Assembly: GCA_965248675.1 (NCBI GenBank)
Contig: CBDFJZ010000007.1
Span: forward strand, 186,001-250,000
DNA length: 64,000 nt
From: UBA6627 sp965248675
Lineage (GTDB): Bacteria > Chloroflexota > Dehalococcoidia > UBA2979
Direction: 5' to 3'
In this document: positions 8,972 to 17,673 of the stretch, piece by piece
Layout of the letters: each line of letters starts with the position of its first letter
Position numbering within the stretch: position 1 is the first letter of the stretch
Translations under genes and position numbers: made by a program
Notes under the pieces: generated by a model
Told to the model about the DNA's origin: nothing
Seen by the model: the letters and a program-made list of their open reading frames with translations, nothing else
Database searches by the model: none

Positions 8972-9260
8972 TCAAAGGATGGTGCTGCGGCCGACGGCCT
9001 TGAAGATGAGCGGCTTGGTCGGGGTGCCGTCCTGATGACGGGTACTCGGTGGCTTGGCATCGGATGTTAGGGTTGGGCGAGAACTCGGTGGCGGCGCGCG
9101 ACTCCCAGTCGAGGTTGTTGGTGGGGTAGTCGGACTGCTTCATCCACGGCCCCTGCTCGAGGCAGAGGACGCTCATGCCGGCGGCGGCGATGCTCCAGGC
9201 GAAGGCGCCGGCGGACGCGCCAGCACCGATGATCAGGACGCCTACGGGCTCGTTTGGCAT
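8972..9260 (-). pseudogene. 5' remnant of a GMC-type FAD-dependent oxidoreductase
   Basis: The first 60 residues match the N-terminus of GMC / gluconate-dehydrogenase-like flavoproteins: an FAD-binding VLIIGAGASAGAFAWSIAAAG Rossmann motif, then CLEQGPW and FSPNPNIRC. After TEYP (around 9037) the homology continues in another frame (DGTPTKPLIFKAVGRSTI) and then stops at 8972. The remaining several hundred codons, including the catalytic domain, are absent. This is a frameshifted and truncated relic, not a functional enzyme. Confidence 0.7.
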
Positions 9261-9725
9261 CGAGGGAAGTTAGCGGACCTCGGAGGGGGGCGTCGAGGCA
9301 GACGGCACAGGCGACCTCGATACCTGGGGACCGCGGATCGATCCCGAGTCCCTTCGCCGCCGACCGTTTCCGTGCGTCGTCTACAATCGGTGCGAAAAGG
9401 TGATCTAGCGTGGTTGCCCGCTGACGCTCTTCCGGCCCCTGGTGCCGCGCCGATGACCGCGATCGAGTCGTTGCACTTAGGCACGAGCCTGAGTGAGTTT
9501 CAGATGTGAGATCGATGCGCGTGCCGCGACCTGGGTAGCAACCTGTGTCGAGTGTTGCCCGTTGTGGGTGCGGGAACCCCTGAGACAGTCATAGCCGCGA
9601 GGTGTCGTGAGCGATGAGGTGGGAGTTGAACCCTGTGACCGCGTTTCGCGTCGGCGGGAGGGCGAGTAGCGGGAAGAGGCTCTGTTCGCCTGAGACTGCC
9701 CGATGACTCGGCTAGGTCCACGGCA
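9261..9725. other. 465-bp spacer with no recognisable gene
   Basis: Both strands contain only short shadow frames with poor codon bias. A TACAAT sequence near 9381 resembles a -10 box, but no coding frame follows closely. GC is a little lower than in the flanking essential genes. Confidence 0.4.
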
Positions 9726-11432
9726 GTGTCGCGACGGAGCACCGACCCATCGGCGCCGTTCTCGGTCCCGACTCGATCGTCCGCTGTAGGCAACAAGTCG
9801 AAACGGAAGCTTCGGCGACGACCCCGCCGGATGTCTCTCGACATTGTCGGTGCTGGTCTCGTTGCACTTATTGTCACCGCTGGCGTGCTCTGGCCGTCTC
9901 AGGTCGGTGCTCAGCAGACGCTGGAGCCTTCGGTGATCGTTGCGATGGCCGCCGCCGGGGAACCGGTAGAGCTACGACAAGTGATGATCGCCGGCGACTT
10001 GGATCTCAGCGGTGTGGGTCGTATCACGGCTCCGTTCCGGTGCATCGACTGTACGGTCAGCGGAGAGTTCATCGCCTCCGACGTTGTCTTCGAGCGAGTC
10101 GTTGATCTCAGCGGGCTGCGTACGACCGGACTTAATCTGAGGGCGGCGGCATTTGAAGCCCCGCTCATCATCACCGGAGGAACCTCAGGCGCGAGCATCG
10201 ATGGTCCCGTGGACGCGTCCGTCGTTGTCTTCAAGGATCTAGTGAATCTTGAAGGCGTTCGTTTCGGTGACACGGTGAGCTTCGCTAATGCGCGCTTCCT
10301 CGGCAATAGCTCGTTCTCCGGAACCGATTTCGTTGGCTCAGTCGACTTCGGTCGAGCAGAGTCTCACGCGCTCACGCTCTTCACGGTCGCCTCGTCCGCA
10401 GATCCGCCCGATGGAGCAGGCTCCACATGCCAGATGGTGACCGGTTCCGGACACTTCCTCGGCGAGGTTAGCTTTGAGCGGGCGACCTTCCATGATCGTG
10501 TTGACTTCCGCCGGCGCTGCTTTGAGCATCCGCCGCTGTTCATCGGCGCAACGTTCTCGGGCGTCGCGGACTTCACACAGAGTCTATTCGGGTCAGGTGA
10601 GGGCCCGGAGGCAGGTAAGACGTCGTTCGACGGTGCGGATTTCGCGTCGCGCGGATCGTTCCTCGCGGCGGTCTTCATCAGTGAAGCCTCGTTCGCCGAC
10701 GTGACGGGGGCCGGCGGTCTCGATTTCACGGCCGGGCAGTTTGAACGGGATGCGTTGTTCTTTCGGACCAGGATTCAGGGTCCGCTAACGTTCGATAGAA
10801 CTCTCTTTCGCGGTGGTTTAGTCATGAACCAGGTATCGGCCGATCCGTTGGAGTTGGATCTGTCGGCGGTCGCGTCGATCGAGAGCTCTTCTATACAGGA
10901 GGAGGTTCTGCGGCTCATCGAACGAGGCGCACGGGACAAGGACGACTTCGCAACCGCGAACGACGCTCTGTTCAAGCGACGTGAGCTTGAGGGTGCAAAA
11001 CTCAACGGGCTGTCCGCCGTCTTCGATGCCCTTATAGTCAACCGGACGTTTGGCTACTTCGTTCGTCCGACCGTGCCATTGATTCCCTTTGCGCTACTGC
11101 TCGTCCTCGGGGCTGTGACTAGGACGAGTGTCCTCGCGACGCGCGATCTGAAAGCGCCCTCGCTCGTTCCCAGACCGACCCCCGGTCGGCTCGAATCTGC
11201 GTTCGCAACCACCTCGGCTGCGATCGCTGCGACCTTGAAGGCGGCCGTCGGCGGTCTGAAGGCGGCCCCGAGCGTGCAGCGATCGGCCGACGAGCGCGCT
11301 GCTCGCCCTTATCTCTTCGCCGGCATCTTGTGGATCGAGTTCATCTTGTTCCGCGTGTTCGGCGCCGCTTTCATCATCGCGCTCGCCAACTCGAACCCGA
11401 CCTTCCGCTCGATGTTCGATGCGGCATTCTAG
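9726..11432 (+). CDS. membrane protein with pentapeptide-like repeats
   Basis: The 568-residue protein has a basic N-terminus (NKSKRKLRRRPRR), then a hydrophobic segment LDIVGAGLVALIVTAGVLW (about 37-57), an exported middle region (about 65-420) of repeats of the type F-x-x-A-x-F / FxGADF, e.g. FANARFLGNSSFSGTDF and FIGATFSGVADFTQSLF, and two hydrophobic helices near the C-terminus (about 443-465 and 525-550). The repeats resemble pentapeptide-repeat beta-helices. The start is GTG 9726; ATG 9831 is an alternative. The next gene starts 10 bases after the stop. Base composition is less GC-rich than in neighbours, suggesting accessory DNA. Function unknown. Confidence 0.7.
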   Translation: MSRRSTDPSAPFSVPTRSSAVGNKSKRKLRRRPRRMSLDIVGAGLVALIVTAGVLWPSQVGAQQTLEPSVIVAMAAAGEPVELRQVMIAGDLDLSGVGRITAPFRCIDCTVSGEFIASDVVFERVVDLSGLRTTGLNLRAAAFEAPLIITGGTSGASIDGPVDASVVVFKDLVNLEGVRFGDTVSFANARFLGNSSFSGTDFVGSVDFGRAESHALTLFTVASSADPPDGAGSTCQMVTGSGHFLGEVSFERATFHDRVDFRRRCFEHPPLFIGATFSGVADFTQSLFGSGEGPEAGKTSFDGADFASRGSFLAAVFISEASFADVTGAGGLDFTAGQFERDALFFRTRIQGPLTFDRTLFRGGLVMNQVSADPLELDLSAVASIESSSIQEEVLRLIERGARDKDDFATANDALFKRRELEGAKLNGLSAVFDALIVNRTFGYFVRPTVPLIPFALLLVLGAVTRTSVLATRDLKAPSLVPRPTPGRLESAFATTSAAIAATLKAAVGGLKAAPSVQRSADERAARPYLFAGILWIEFILFRVFGAAFIIALANSNPTFRSMFDAAF

Positions 11433-11442
11433 AGGTGGACCC

Positions 11443-12555
11443 ATGCTTAAAGTCGGAGTGCTCGCGGCCTTCTTGTTGGTGGCGCTGACTGCTTGCTCGA
11501 ACAAGTCGGACGACGGTGGTACGGCCGTCCAGAGCGTTACGCCCGAACCCACTGGGCTCCCCCCATCACTTGACCCAGTTGGGCGCGTTGACGCCGTAAT
11601 CCAGCTGAACGTGGAGCGGAACGGCGTGCGAACGACCGACGACGAGTCGCTGTTCGCAGGAGACAGCCTCGAGAGCGACGCCGACGGAACGTTCGATTTT
11701 GCGGTAGAAGCGAATGAAACCACCTGCCGATCGCTGACGAACGTGAAACTCACAGTGTATCCTCAGCCCGATGTCGTGATCCGATTCTATTCAGGGATCA
11801 CAACTTGCAATTTTGCTTCGAGCTCTGCGCCCGCTGAGTACATGGTTGGCGACCTCGCGACACTCAGAACTTCTGGCCAAACCGTCTTCTCTGTTCAGGC
11901 GAGCGCCGATAGTGCCACAATTATCGTGGCCAGCGGATCAGTAGTCGTCGACTCGCTGGTGGCTCCGAGCACATTCACCGTCACGAGGCAACACGAGATA
12001 GAAGTCTTCTTCGACGCTCCACCGATTCAGCCGAGGCCGATCACTATAGATCCGTCGATGATCGACCGATTCCGACCGTTCGGACCTGAGATCCTCGTTC
12101 CGCCCACGATTACGAGCGATCCGCGTCTCAAGGGACTACTCGACCAAGAGGTGATCAAGGTCGGATTTGATCCGTCAGCAGCCGCGAATCTCAAGTCGAC
12201 GGAGTTCCTCGAGACGTACATCGCGACGCTTGGCGAGCAGCTGGGCATCGAGGTGGAACTCGTGCCGATCAATCCATCTGACGCCGACGGAGAGCTAGAC
12301 CAAGGCCGGATCGACCTCTTCATTGCACCGTCGCAAGCGCTTCGGTCGCTGGATGCGATCCCGCTTTTCGCAGATGAGAGGGATGTGACATGGGGCATCG
12401 CATCTGCGGCCGATGCCGGAGAGATCACCGAAGTCTTGTCTAAACTGCAGACGGCGACCGTGCTATCGGGGCGGTACAGCGACCTCTACGAGAAAGCGTT
12501 CGAGGTTGAGCCAACCTACGATCTGGTGATTCCGCCAAGCTTTCCGCAGCGGTAA
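11443..12555 (+). CDS. lipoprotein with FecR-like and solute-binding-like domains
   Basis: 370 residues from ATG 11443, which has a GAGGTGG ribosome-binding site. The signal LKVGVLAAFLLVALTAC ends in a lipobox Cys, predicting lipid anchoring outside the membrane. Residues about 45-185 look FecR-like (FSVQASADSATIIVASGSVVV). Residues about 225-370 resemble a family 3 periplasmic solute-binding fold (EVIKVGFDPSAAANL, LGIEVELVPI, GRIDLFIAPSQALRSLD). The pairing of the two domains is unusual. It is coupled to the membrane protein just upstream (10-base gap), so the pair may form an envelope sensing or signalling unit; that is inference. Confidence 0.65.
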   Translation: MLKVGVLAAFLLVALTACSNKSDDGGTAVQSVTPEPTGLPPSLDPVGRVDAVIQLNVERNGVRTTDDESLFAGDSLESDADGTFDFAVEANETTCRSLTNVKLTVYPQPDVVIRFYSGITTCNFASSSAPAEYMVGDLATLRTSGQTVFSVQASADSATIIVASGSVVVDSLVAPSTFTVTRQHEIEVFFDAPPIQPRPITIDPSMIDRFRPFGPEILVPPTITSDPRLKGLLDQEVIKVGFDPSAAANLKSTEFLETYIATLGEQLGIEVELVPINPSDADGELDQGRIDLFIAPSQALRSLDAIPLFADERDVTWGIASAADAGEITEVLSKLQTATVLSGRYSDLYEKAFEVEPTYDLVIPPSFPQR

Positions 12556-12649
12556 CGGGAGGCTAGAGCGCCCTGGGAGCCGGCCTAGCACCGGCGCCGG
12601 AGGATGCAGGCGGCAGACCGCCTGGCCGAGATCATCCGGACCGCACGGC

Positions 12650-14038
12650 CTAAGCGTCCCTATCGAGGACGTAGTCGACGAGTCCCGCGAGCGTGTCGCG
12701 GGTTTCGCCGGAGGGCAACGCCTCGAGGGCTGCGCGGGCTTCGCGGCCGAAGCGGTGGGCGGTTTCGATGGTTTCGTCGATGAAGGTGGAGGCGAGGATG
12801 TCGGCGGTGGCGCGGTCGAGGTTGGCGCGGCGGCGGGTGCCTTCGAAGGCGCGTTTGATGGGGTTGTCGTCGGGTTCGGCCTGCATGTAGAGGATGGCGG
12901 GGAGGGTGAGCGTGCCGCTGCGGAGGTCGGAGCCGACGGGCTTGCCCATGACCTCGGGGTCGCCGGTGAAGTCGAGGACGTCGTCGATGATCTGGAAGGC
13001 GATGCCGAGCTTGATGCCGTAGGTGCGCATCGCCTCGACCTGGTCGGGCGGCGCGCCGCAGACGAGGGCGCCGTTCTCGGCGGCGGTGGCGAAGAGACTG
13101 GCGGTCTTGCCGGTGATGCGGTCGAGGTAGCGCTGGACGTCCTCGGAGTACTCGAAGACCGTGACGTCCTGGTTGAGCTCGCCGCGGACCATCATCATCA
13201 GCGTGGCGGCGAAGTTCTTGACGACCTGGATGTTGTCGGTGCGCGAGATCAGCTCGGCGGAGTTGGCGAACATGTAGTCGCCGAGCATGACCGAGGCGGA
13301 GTTGCCGAAGAGGGCGTTGGCGGTCTCGTTGCCGCGGCGTTCGCCGGCCTCGTCGATGACGTCGTCGTGGACGAGCGTGGCGGTGTGGAGCAGTTCGACG
13401 CTGGCGGCGAGCGGGACGACTTTGTCGAGGTCGTAGGTGCCGAGGCGGCCGGCGAGCAGGGCAATCGCGGGACGCATCAGCTTGCCGGTGCCGGCGAGCT
13501 GCTGTTCGAGCATCTGCTCGAGGAAGTCGAAGCCGACGCCGCGGGCGACCTCGGAGATCTGCTCGCGCACCAGCGGGAGGTCGGCGGCGACGGGGCCGTA
13601 GAGCGCCCCAGTTGGGGACGCCCGCTCGTCGCCGGCGGGCGGCGCCTGTTTGGACGCGGCGTCCGTCGTCTCAAGGGTCGCGCGCACCGCAGCCGCGGGC
13701 GCTGTTCGGACCGGGGCCGAAGGCGCGGCTGAAGAGACCTGGGACGATGGCAGGTCCGAAGGCGGGGTTGCGGGGACCTCGGACGTGGCCGGAACCTCGA
13801 GGGGTGGGGCGGCGGACCTGTTGGTGGCGCCATTCGTCGAGGGGAGCCGCTCGCCGCTGGGGGGCAGCTTTCGCCAGAGGGCAAGGTAGGCGAGGCCGCC
13901 GATGCCGGCGGTGGCGACGGAGAGCGCTACGGTGGCGGCGCGGACGGCCGGCACCGGGTACCGATAGCGCGAGGCGATGCCGGCGCAGACGCCGGCGACG
14001 ACGGCGCGTTCGGTGTCGCGGCTGGTGGCCATTGTCAT
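12650..14038 (-). CDS. polyprenyl diphosphate synthase with N-terminal PspC domain
   Basis: 462 residues. Residues 9-58 form a PspC-like domain (AVVAGVCAGIASRY ... LAYLALWRKLP) with one membrane helix; about 60-145 is a Pro/Ala/Ser linker; about 150-462 is an all-trans polyprenyl synthase with both aspartate-rich motifs, HDDVIDEAGERRG and FQIIDDVLDFTGD, and GKTASLF between them. The enzyme part condenses isopentenyl units into long-chain prenyl diphosphate for quinones or cell-wall carriers. Fusion to PspC would tether it to the membrane and is not the normal architecture. ATG 14032 is an alternative start. It follows tatD and metG on the same strand. Confidence 0.88.
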   Translation of the reverse strand: MTMATSRDTERAVVAGVCAGIASRYRYPVPAVRAATVALSVATAGIGGLAYLALWRKLPPSGERLPSTNGATNRSAAPPLEVPATSEVPATPPSDLPSSQVSSAAPSAPVRTAPAAAVRATLETTDAASKQAPPAGDERASPTGALYGPVAADLPLVREQISEVARGVGFDFLEQMLEQQLAGTGKLMRPAIALLAGRLGTYDLDKVVPLAASVELLHTATLVHDDVIDEAGERRGNETANALFGNSASVMLGDYMFANSAELISRTDNIQVVKNFAATLMMMVRGELNQDVTVFEYSEDVQRYLDRITGKTASLFATAAENGALVCGAPPDQVEAMRTYGIKLGIAFQIIDDVLDFTGDPEVMGKPVGSDLRSGTLTLPAILYMQAEPDDNPIKRAFEGTRRRANLDRATADILASTFIDETIETAHRFGREARAALEALPSGETRDTLAGLVDYVLDRDA

Positions 14039-14122
14039 TCGGCATCTCCACCGTCGCTGTCCGCGTTGCGGCGCGGGGCATTCACTCCCGCAGGGGTCTC
14101 CACCTGCGGTGCCGGCGTTCGC

Positions 14123-14950
14123 CTACAGTCCGAAGAGCGCTCTCGTGTTGGCTGCGGCGGCGGTGGCCACGGCCTCGGGGGTTTCGCCTCGGAGGTGCGC
14201 GACGAAGCGCGCGGTTTCCACCACCAGCGCCGGTTCGTTGCGGCGCCCTCGATGGGGCACCGGCGTGAGGTAGGGACAGTCCGTCTCCAAAAGCATACCC
14301 GCGAGTGGGATTGACCGCGCCACGTCCTGAGTGCGTCCGTTGTTGGGGCAGGTGACGGTGCCGGGGATGGAGATCAGGAAGCCGAGCTCGAGGTAGCGCC
14401 GGGCGAGCTCGGCGTCGCCAGCGTAGCAGTGGAGCATGCCGATCGGGCGCTCGGCCCCCAGATAGCGACCGACGCGGCTGGCCCACTCCTCGAGGATGGC
14501 GTAGGTGGCGTCGTCGGCGTCGCGGGCGTGGATGACGACGGGAAGGTCGTACTGCCTCGCGAGGTCGAGTTGCCAGCGGAAAGCGTCGTCCTGATCGTCC
14601 GGCGGCGAGAGGTTGCGGTAGAAGTCGAGGCCGATTTCGCCGACGGCGACGAAGTCGCCGCTGGCGGCGAGCGCCTCGAGGTCGGTGCGCTGGGCGGCGA
14701 GGTGTTTAGCCTCGTGAGGGTGGAGGCCGACGACGGGGTGGATGCGCGGTTCGCGCCTCGCGAGGTCGGCGGCGGAGCGGGAGGTGGCGACGTCGACGCC
14801 GACCTCGATGATGGCGGTGAGGCCGGCTTGCCAGGCGCGGTCGAGGACGGCGGGGTGGTCGTCTCGGAGGTCGCGGGACCAGGTGTGGGCGTGGGCGTCG
14901 ATGACGTCTGGTAGGGGGGTGGGGAAGCGCTGCGCGTCTACTTTCTTCAT
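14123..14950 (-). CDS. tatD: TatD-family metal-dependent hydrolase
   Basis: TIM-barrel DNase/hydrolase of 275 residues. Metal ligands are in place: DAHAHTW near residue 16, VGEIGLDFYR (Glu), PVVIHARDA, GMLHCYAGD and ETDCPYLTPVPHRG. The frame is open upstream to 15055, but homology begins at MKKVDAQRFP (ATG 14950). It is commonly found next to metG, as here, though a 660-bp repeat-filled spacer separates them. Confidence 0.94.
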   Translation of the reverse strand: MKKVDAQRFPTPLPDVIDAHAHTWSRDLRDDHPAVLDRAWQAGLTAIIEVGVDVATSRSAADLARREPRIHPVVGLHPHEAKHLAAQRTDLEALAASGDFVAVGEIGLDFYRNLSPPDDQDDAFRWQLDLARQYDLPVVIHARDADDATYAILEEWASRVGRYLGAERPIGMLHCYAGDAELARRYLELGFLISIPGTVTCPNNGRTQDVARSIPLAGMLLETDCPYLTPVPHRGRRNEPALVVETARFVAHLRGETPEAVATAAAANTRALFGL

Positions 14951-14951
14951 G

Positions 14952-15037
14952 CTCGCTTCCGCTCGCGGGGGCGGCCCGCGATTCACTGCGCTCGCGCTGA
15001 CCTCGGAACGCCTCGCGCCGCTCGGCATCGCTGACCC
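14952..15037 (+). repeat. about 86-bp imperfect repeat, copy 1
   Basis: Starts CTCGCTTCCGCTCGCGGGG and ends GCTCGGCATCGCTGACC. A diverged copy in the same orientation lies at 15534-15620 (CTCGCTGCCGCTCGCGGGG ... GCTCGGTGATCACTGACC). The two flank the tatD-metG spacer and bracket repeat copy D. Confidence 0.5.
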
Positions 15038-15125
15038 TGGGGCGGCTGGTTTCATGGGTTCTTTTTACCTCGGCCGGTGGGTTGGCACACTGCCGGATCT
15101 GGCTGGGGCGAGCGTGCGCTGTTTT

Positions 15126-15360
15126 GCGTGGGCGGCTGGTGGTGTGCTTCGTGCGGTTGATCGAGGTCGCTTCGGACCTGGGGGGCTTCGCCCCCCAAGC
15201 CCCCCGTCAAGGGACTTGCAGTCCCCTGACGGCCCCTCGCAAGCCGTGGGTGGTCCTCGGAAGTTGCGGGCCTTCCGAGGCGGCCAGGAGGGGCCTCGGC
15301 GAGTCTCTGCGATGGTGCACCGTGACCTGGCTGCTTACCGGGGCAAGGCCCCGGGCGTGT
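15126..15360 (+). repeat. dispersed three-hairpin repeat, copy D (variant)
   Basis: Hairpin 1 is replaced by a different stem, 15180-15196 (arms GGGGGGC / GCCCCCC, loop TTC). Hairpin 2 is at 15211-15225 (arms GGGACT / AGTCCC), followed by CCCCTCGCAAGCCG. Hairpin 3 is at 15338-15354 (arms CCGGGGC / GCCCCGG, loop AAG), after GATGGTGCACCG. Both arms of hairpin 1 changed together, which argues that pairing is conserved rather than sequence. The copy sits between two minus-strand genes. Confidence 0.8.
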
Positions 15361-15533
15361 AGCGCCCGAGGACTGCGGCCGTTGGGGTTGGGGAGCGCTG
15401 ACCAGTCGCCGGCCCGGAGCGGTGAGGACGAAGCGGGCGCGGAGGGCGCGGAGGGCGGACTCGCGTCGGAAGGGGGCGCGGGGAGAGCGTGACGGCCTCG
15501 AGAGCGTCGCCGCTAGGCGCCCTTCGTTTCGAT

Positions 15534-15620
15534 ACTCGCTGCCGCTCGCGGGGTCGGTCAGCGATTGATCGCGCTGCACGTTCATTTGGGAACCTCGCTG
15601 CGCTCGGTGATCACTGACCC
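15534..15620 (+). repeat. about 86-bp imperfect repeat, copy 2
   Basis: Partner of the element at 14952-15037. Its end overlaps the last codons of metG, whose stop is at 15611-15613, so the MetG C-terminus may have been altered by insertion of this element. Confidence 0.5.
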
Positions 15621-17326
15621 AGGCGAGCTTCTTCTTCCTCGACGAGGGAGTCGTCGAGCTTGGTGAAGAGAGGGTGCGGTTCGGGGAGGGATGTGCCGCC
15701 GGCGACGGGGGTACGTCGCCAGCCGGCGGGCTCGACCTCGCCGGGGTGGCCGAGAAACTGCCAGGCGTCGGCGCAGGTGAAGGGGAGGAAGGGCTGCAGC
15801 AGGGTGACGAGGCCGCTGATGGTGTTGACGGCGGTGTGGAGGGTTTCGGCGGCGTGGTCGCGATCGGTCTTGACCGCCGCCCACGGCGCGCGTTCGTCGA
15901 GGTACTGGTTCGCGGCCTGGGCGATTTCCATTGCGCTGGCGAGGGCGCGGCGGAGCTGGACGGCGTTGATCTGCTCGCCGACGGTGTCGAACGCGTCGTC
16001 GACGCGGCGGAGCAAGGCCTCGGACTCGGGGGCGAGCGAGGGCGGGTCGGGGGGGACGCAGTCCTCGAAGTTGCGGCGGGTGATGGTGAGGACGCGGTTG
16101 ACGAGGTTGCCCCAGCGGGCGACGAGCTCGCCGTTGTTGCGGCGGACGTATTCGGCCCAGGAGAAGTCGGAGTCCGAGGTCTCGGGCATGAGGGCGGTGA
16201 GCGCGTAGCGGAGCGGGTCCGGGTCGTGGCGGTCGAGGTAGTCGGGCATCCAGATCGCCCAGTTGGCGCTGGTGGAGGCCTTCGAACCGGAGATGGTGAC
16301 GTACTGGTTGGCGGGAACGTCGTAGGGGAGGTTGAGGCCGCCGTAGCCCATGAGCATGGCGGGCCAGATCAGCGTGTGGAACGGGACGTTGTCCTTGCCC
16401 TGGAAGTAGACGGTGCGAGCGTCCTGGTCCTCCCACCATGCCTTCCACGAGTCGGGATCGCCGCCGATGGTCTGGGCCCACTCTTTGGTGGCGCTGAGGT
16501 AGCCGACCACGGCTTCCACCCAGACGTAGATCCGCTTGGTCTCGTAGCCCTCAAGGGGAATCGGGACGCCCCACTCGATGTCGCGGGTGATCGCGCGGTC
16601 GTGGAGGCCCTCGCGGAGCATGCCGAGCGTGAAATTGCGGACGGCGGGTCGCCAGTGCTCCTGCGCTTCGACCCATTCGGTGAGGCGGTCATTGAAGGCG
16701 GAGAGTTTGAGGAAGTGGTGTCTCGAGGTGCGGGGCTCCGGGGTTGCGTCGCTGAGCTTGGACCTCGGACTGATCAGCTCGAGGGCGTCGAGGGTGCGGC
16801 CGCAGTTATCGCACTGGTCGCCGCGGGCACTGTCGTAGCCGCAGTGCGGGCAGGTGCCCTCGACATAACGGTCGGGTAGGAAGCGGCCGACCTGCGGGTC
16901 GTAGAGGAGGGTCTGTTCGGCCTCGTAGAGGTAGTCGTGCTCGAGGAGCTTCAGGAAGATGTCCTGTGTGACCTCGGTGTGGTTGTCGGTGTCCGTCGAG
17001 GTGAACAGGTCGAAGGAGATGCCGAAGCGCTCGAAGGTGTCGAGGAAACTCTCGTGGAAGCGCTCGAACACCTCGGCGGGGGTGATGCCCTCGGATTCCG
17101 CGCGGACGGTGACGGGGGTCCCGTGGGAGTCGGAGCCGGAGACCATGAGCGTGCGGTCACCGCGCATGCGGTGATAGCGCGCGTAGATGTCAGCCGGGAG
17201 GTAGGCGCCGGCGATCTGGCCGGCGTGGAGGTCGCCGTTCGCGTACGGCCAGGCAACGGCGACGAGGATGGTCTCCGCCGCGATGTCCGGGGGCGGGGGT
17301 GGGGACGCGGCGTCGGGTGGCGTCAT
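15611..17326 (-). CDS. metG: methionyl-tRNA synthetase
   Basis: Charges tRNA-Met with methionine. 571 residues from ATG 17326; the frame is open further upstream but homology starts near AAETILVAVAWPYANGDLHAG, with the HIGH equivalent in DLHAG. A zinc knuckle CPHCGYDSARGDQCDNCG lies near residue 150. The catalytic KMSKS loop reads GSKASTSANWAIW near residue 345, a variant of the KFSTSR form found in some phyla: the first lysine is kept, the aromatic/Met position is Ala and the terminal Arg is Ala. The anticodon-binding helical domain is complete. There is no C-terminal tRNA-binding (Arc1p-like) domain. Confidence 0.95.
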   Translation of the reverse strand: MTPPDAASPPPPPDIAAETILVAVAWPYANGDLHAGQIAGAYLPADIYARYHRMRGDRTLMVSGSDSHGTPVTVRAESEGITPAEVFERFHESFLDTFERFGISFDLFTSTDTDNHTEVTQDIFLKLLEHDYLYEAEQTLLYDPQVGRFLPDRYVEGTCPHCGYDSARGDQCDNCGRTLDALELISPRSKLSDATPEPRTSRHHFLKLSAFNDRLTEWVEAQEHWRPAVRNFTLGMLREGLHDRAITRDIEWGVPIPLEGYETKRIYVWVEAVVGYLSATKEWAQTIGGDPDSWKAWWEDQDARTVYFQGKDNVPFHTLIWPAMLMGYGGLNLPYDVPANQYVTISGSKASTSANWAIWMPDYLDRHDPDPLRYALTALMPETSDSDFSWAEYVRRNNGELVARWGNLVNRVLTITRRNFEDCVPPDPPSLAPESEALLRRVDDAFDTVGEQINAVQLRRALASAMEIAQAANQYLDERAPWAAVKTDRDHAAETLHTAVNTISGLVTLLQPFLPFTCADAWQFLGHPGEVEPAGWRRTPVAGGTSLPEPHPLFTKLDDSLVEEEEARLGQ

Positions 17327-17673
17327 TCGGGCGCGATCGTAGCACCTCGGCGGGGTGGGATCGCAGCGGGCGGGTCGGCAGGCTGGTCCGCCGCTCGTCC
17401 GAGAAGCACCGGCCGACCCCGAAGCTGTCGATCGGCTGATCGCCATCTTCTAGCCTCCGTGCGGCGCGTTGCAGCGGGTGATGACGCGGTAGAGCGCCCG
17501 GGCCGGGTGCGCGGCAGCGAGATGATCCCGCATCGCATGGTCTGGCAGCGTTGGCCGCAGGAACCGGCTTGAAGCGGTGAGTCCGACTTCAGGTTCCGTT
17601 GAGCTTGGAGGAGCACTCCTGCTAGGTTCCGCGCAGTCTACGTGCGTCGTAGTCCGCGGAACCGGAGCTCCCC
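17327..17673. other. divergent spacer between metG and the Kelch gene
   Basis: 347 bp with no supported gene. A TAGGTT sequence at 17623-17628, about 45 bases before the Kelch start, is a candidate -10 box for the plus-strand gene. On the minus strand a TACGAT lies 9 bases before the metG ATG. GGAGGAGCACTCCTG near 17607 is a small imperfect palindrome. Confidence 0.35.

Noticed and set aside
9054..9509. Plus-strand frame opposite the GMC oxidoreductase relic
   Set aside because: Antisense shadow; the FAD-binding motif is on the minus strand.
12755..13732. 325-codon plus-strand frame opposite the polyprenyl synthase
   Set aside because: Gly/Val/Asp-rich antisense shadow typical of high-GC genes; the minus strand carries the conserved motifs.
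15674..16879. 401-codon plus-strand frame opposite metG
   Set aside because: Antisense shadow; no domain, and metG motifs lie on the other strand.
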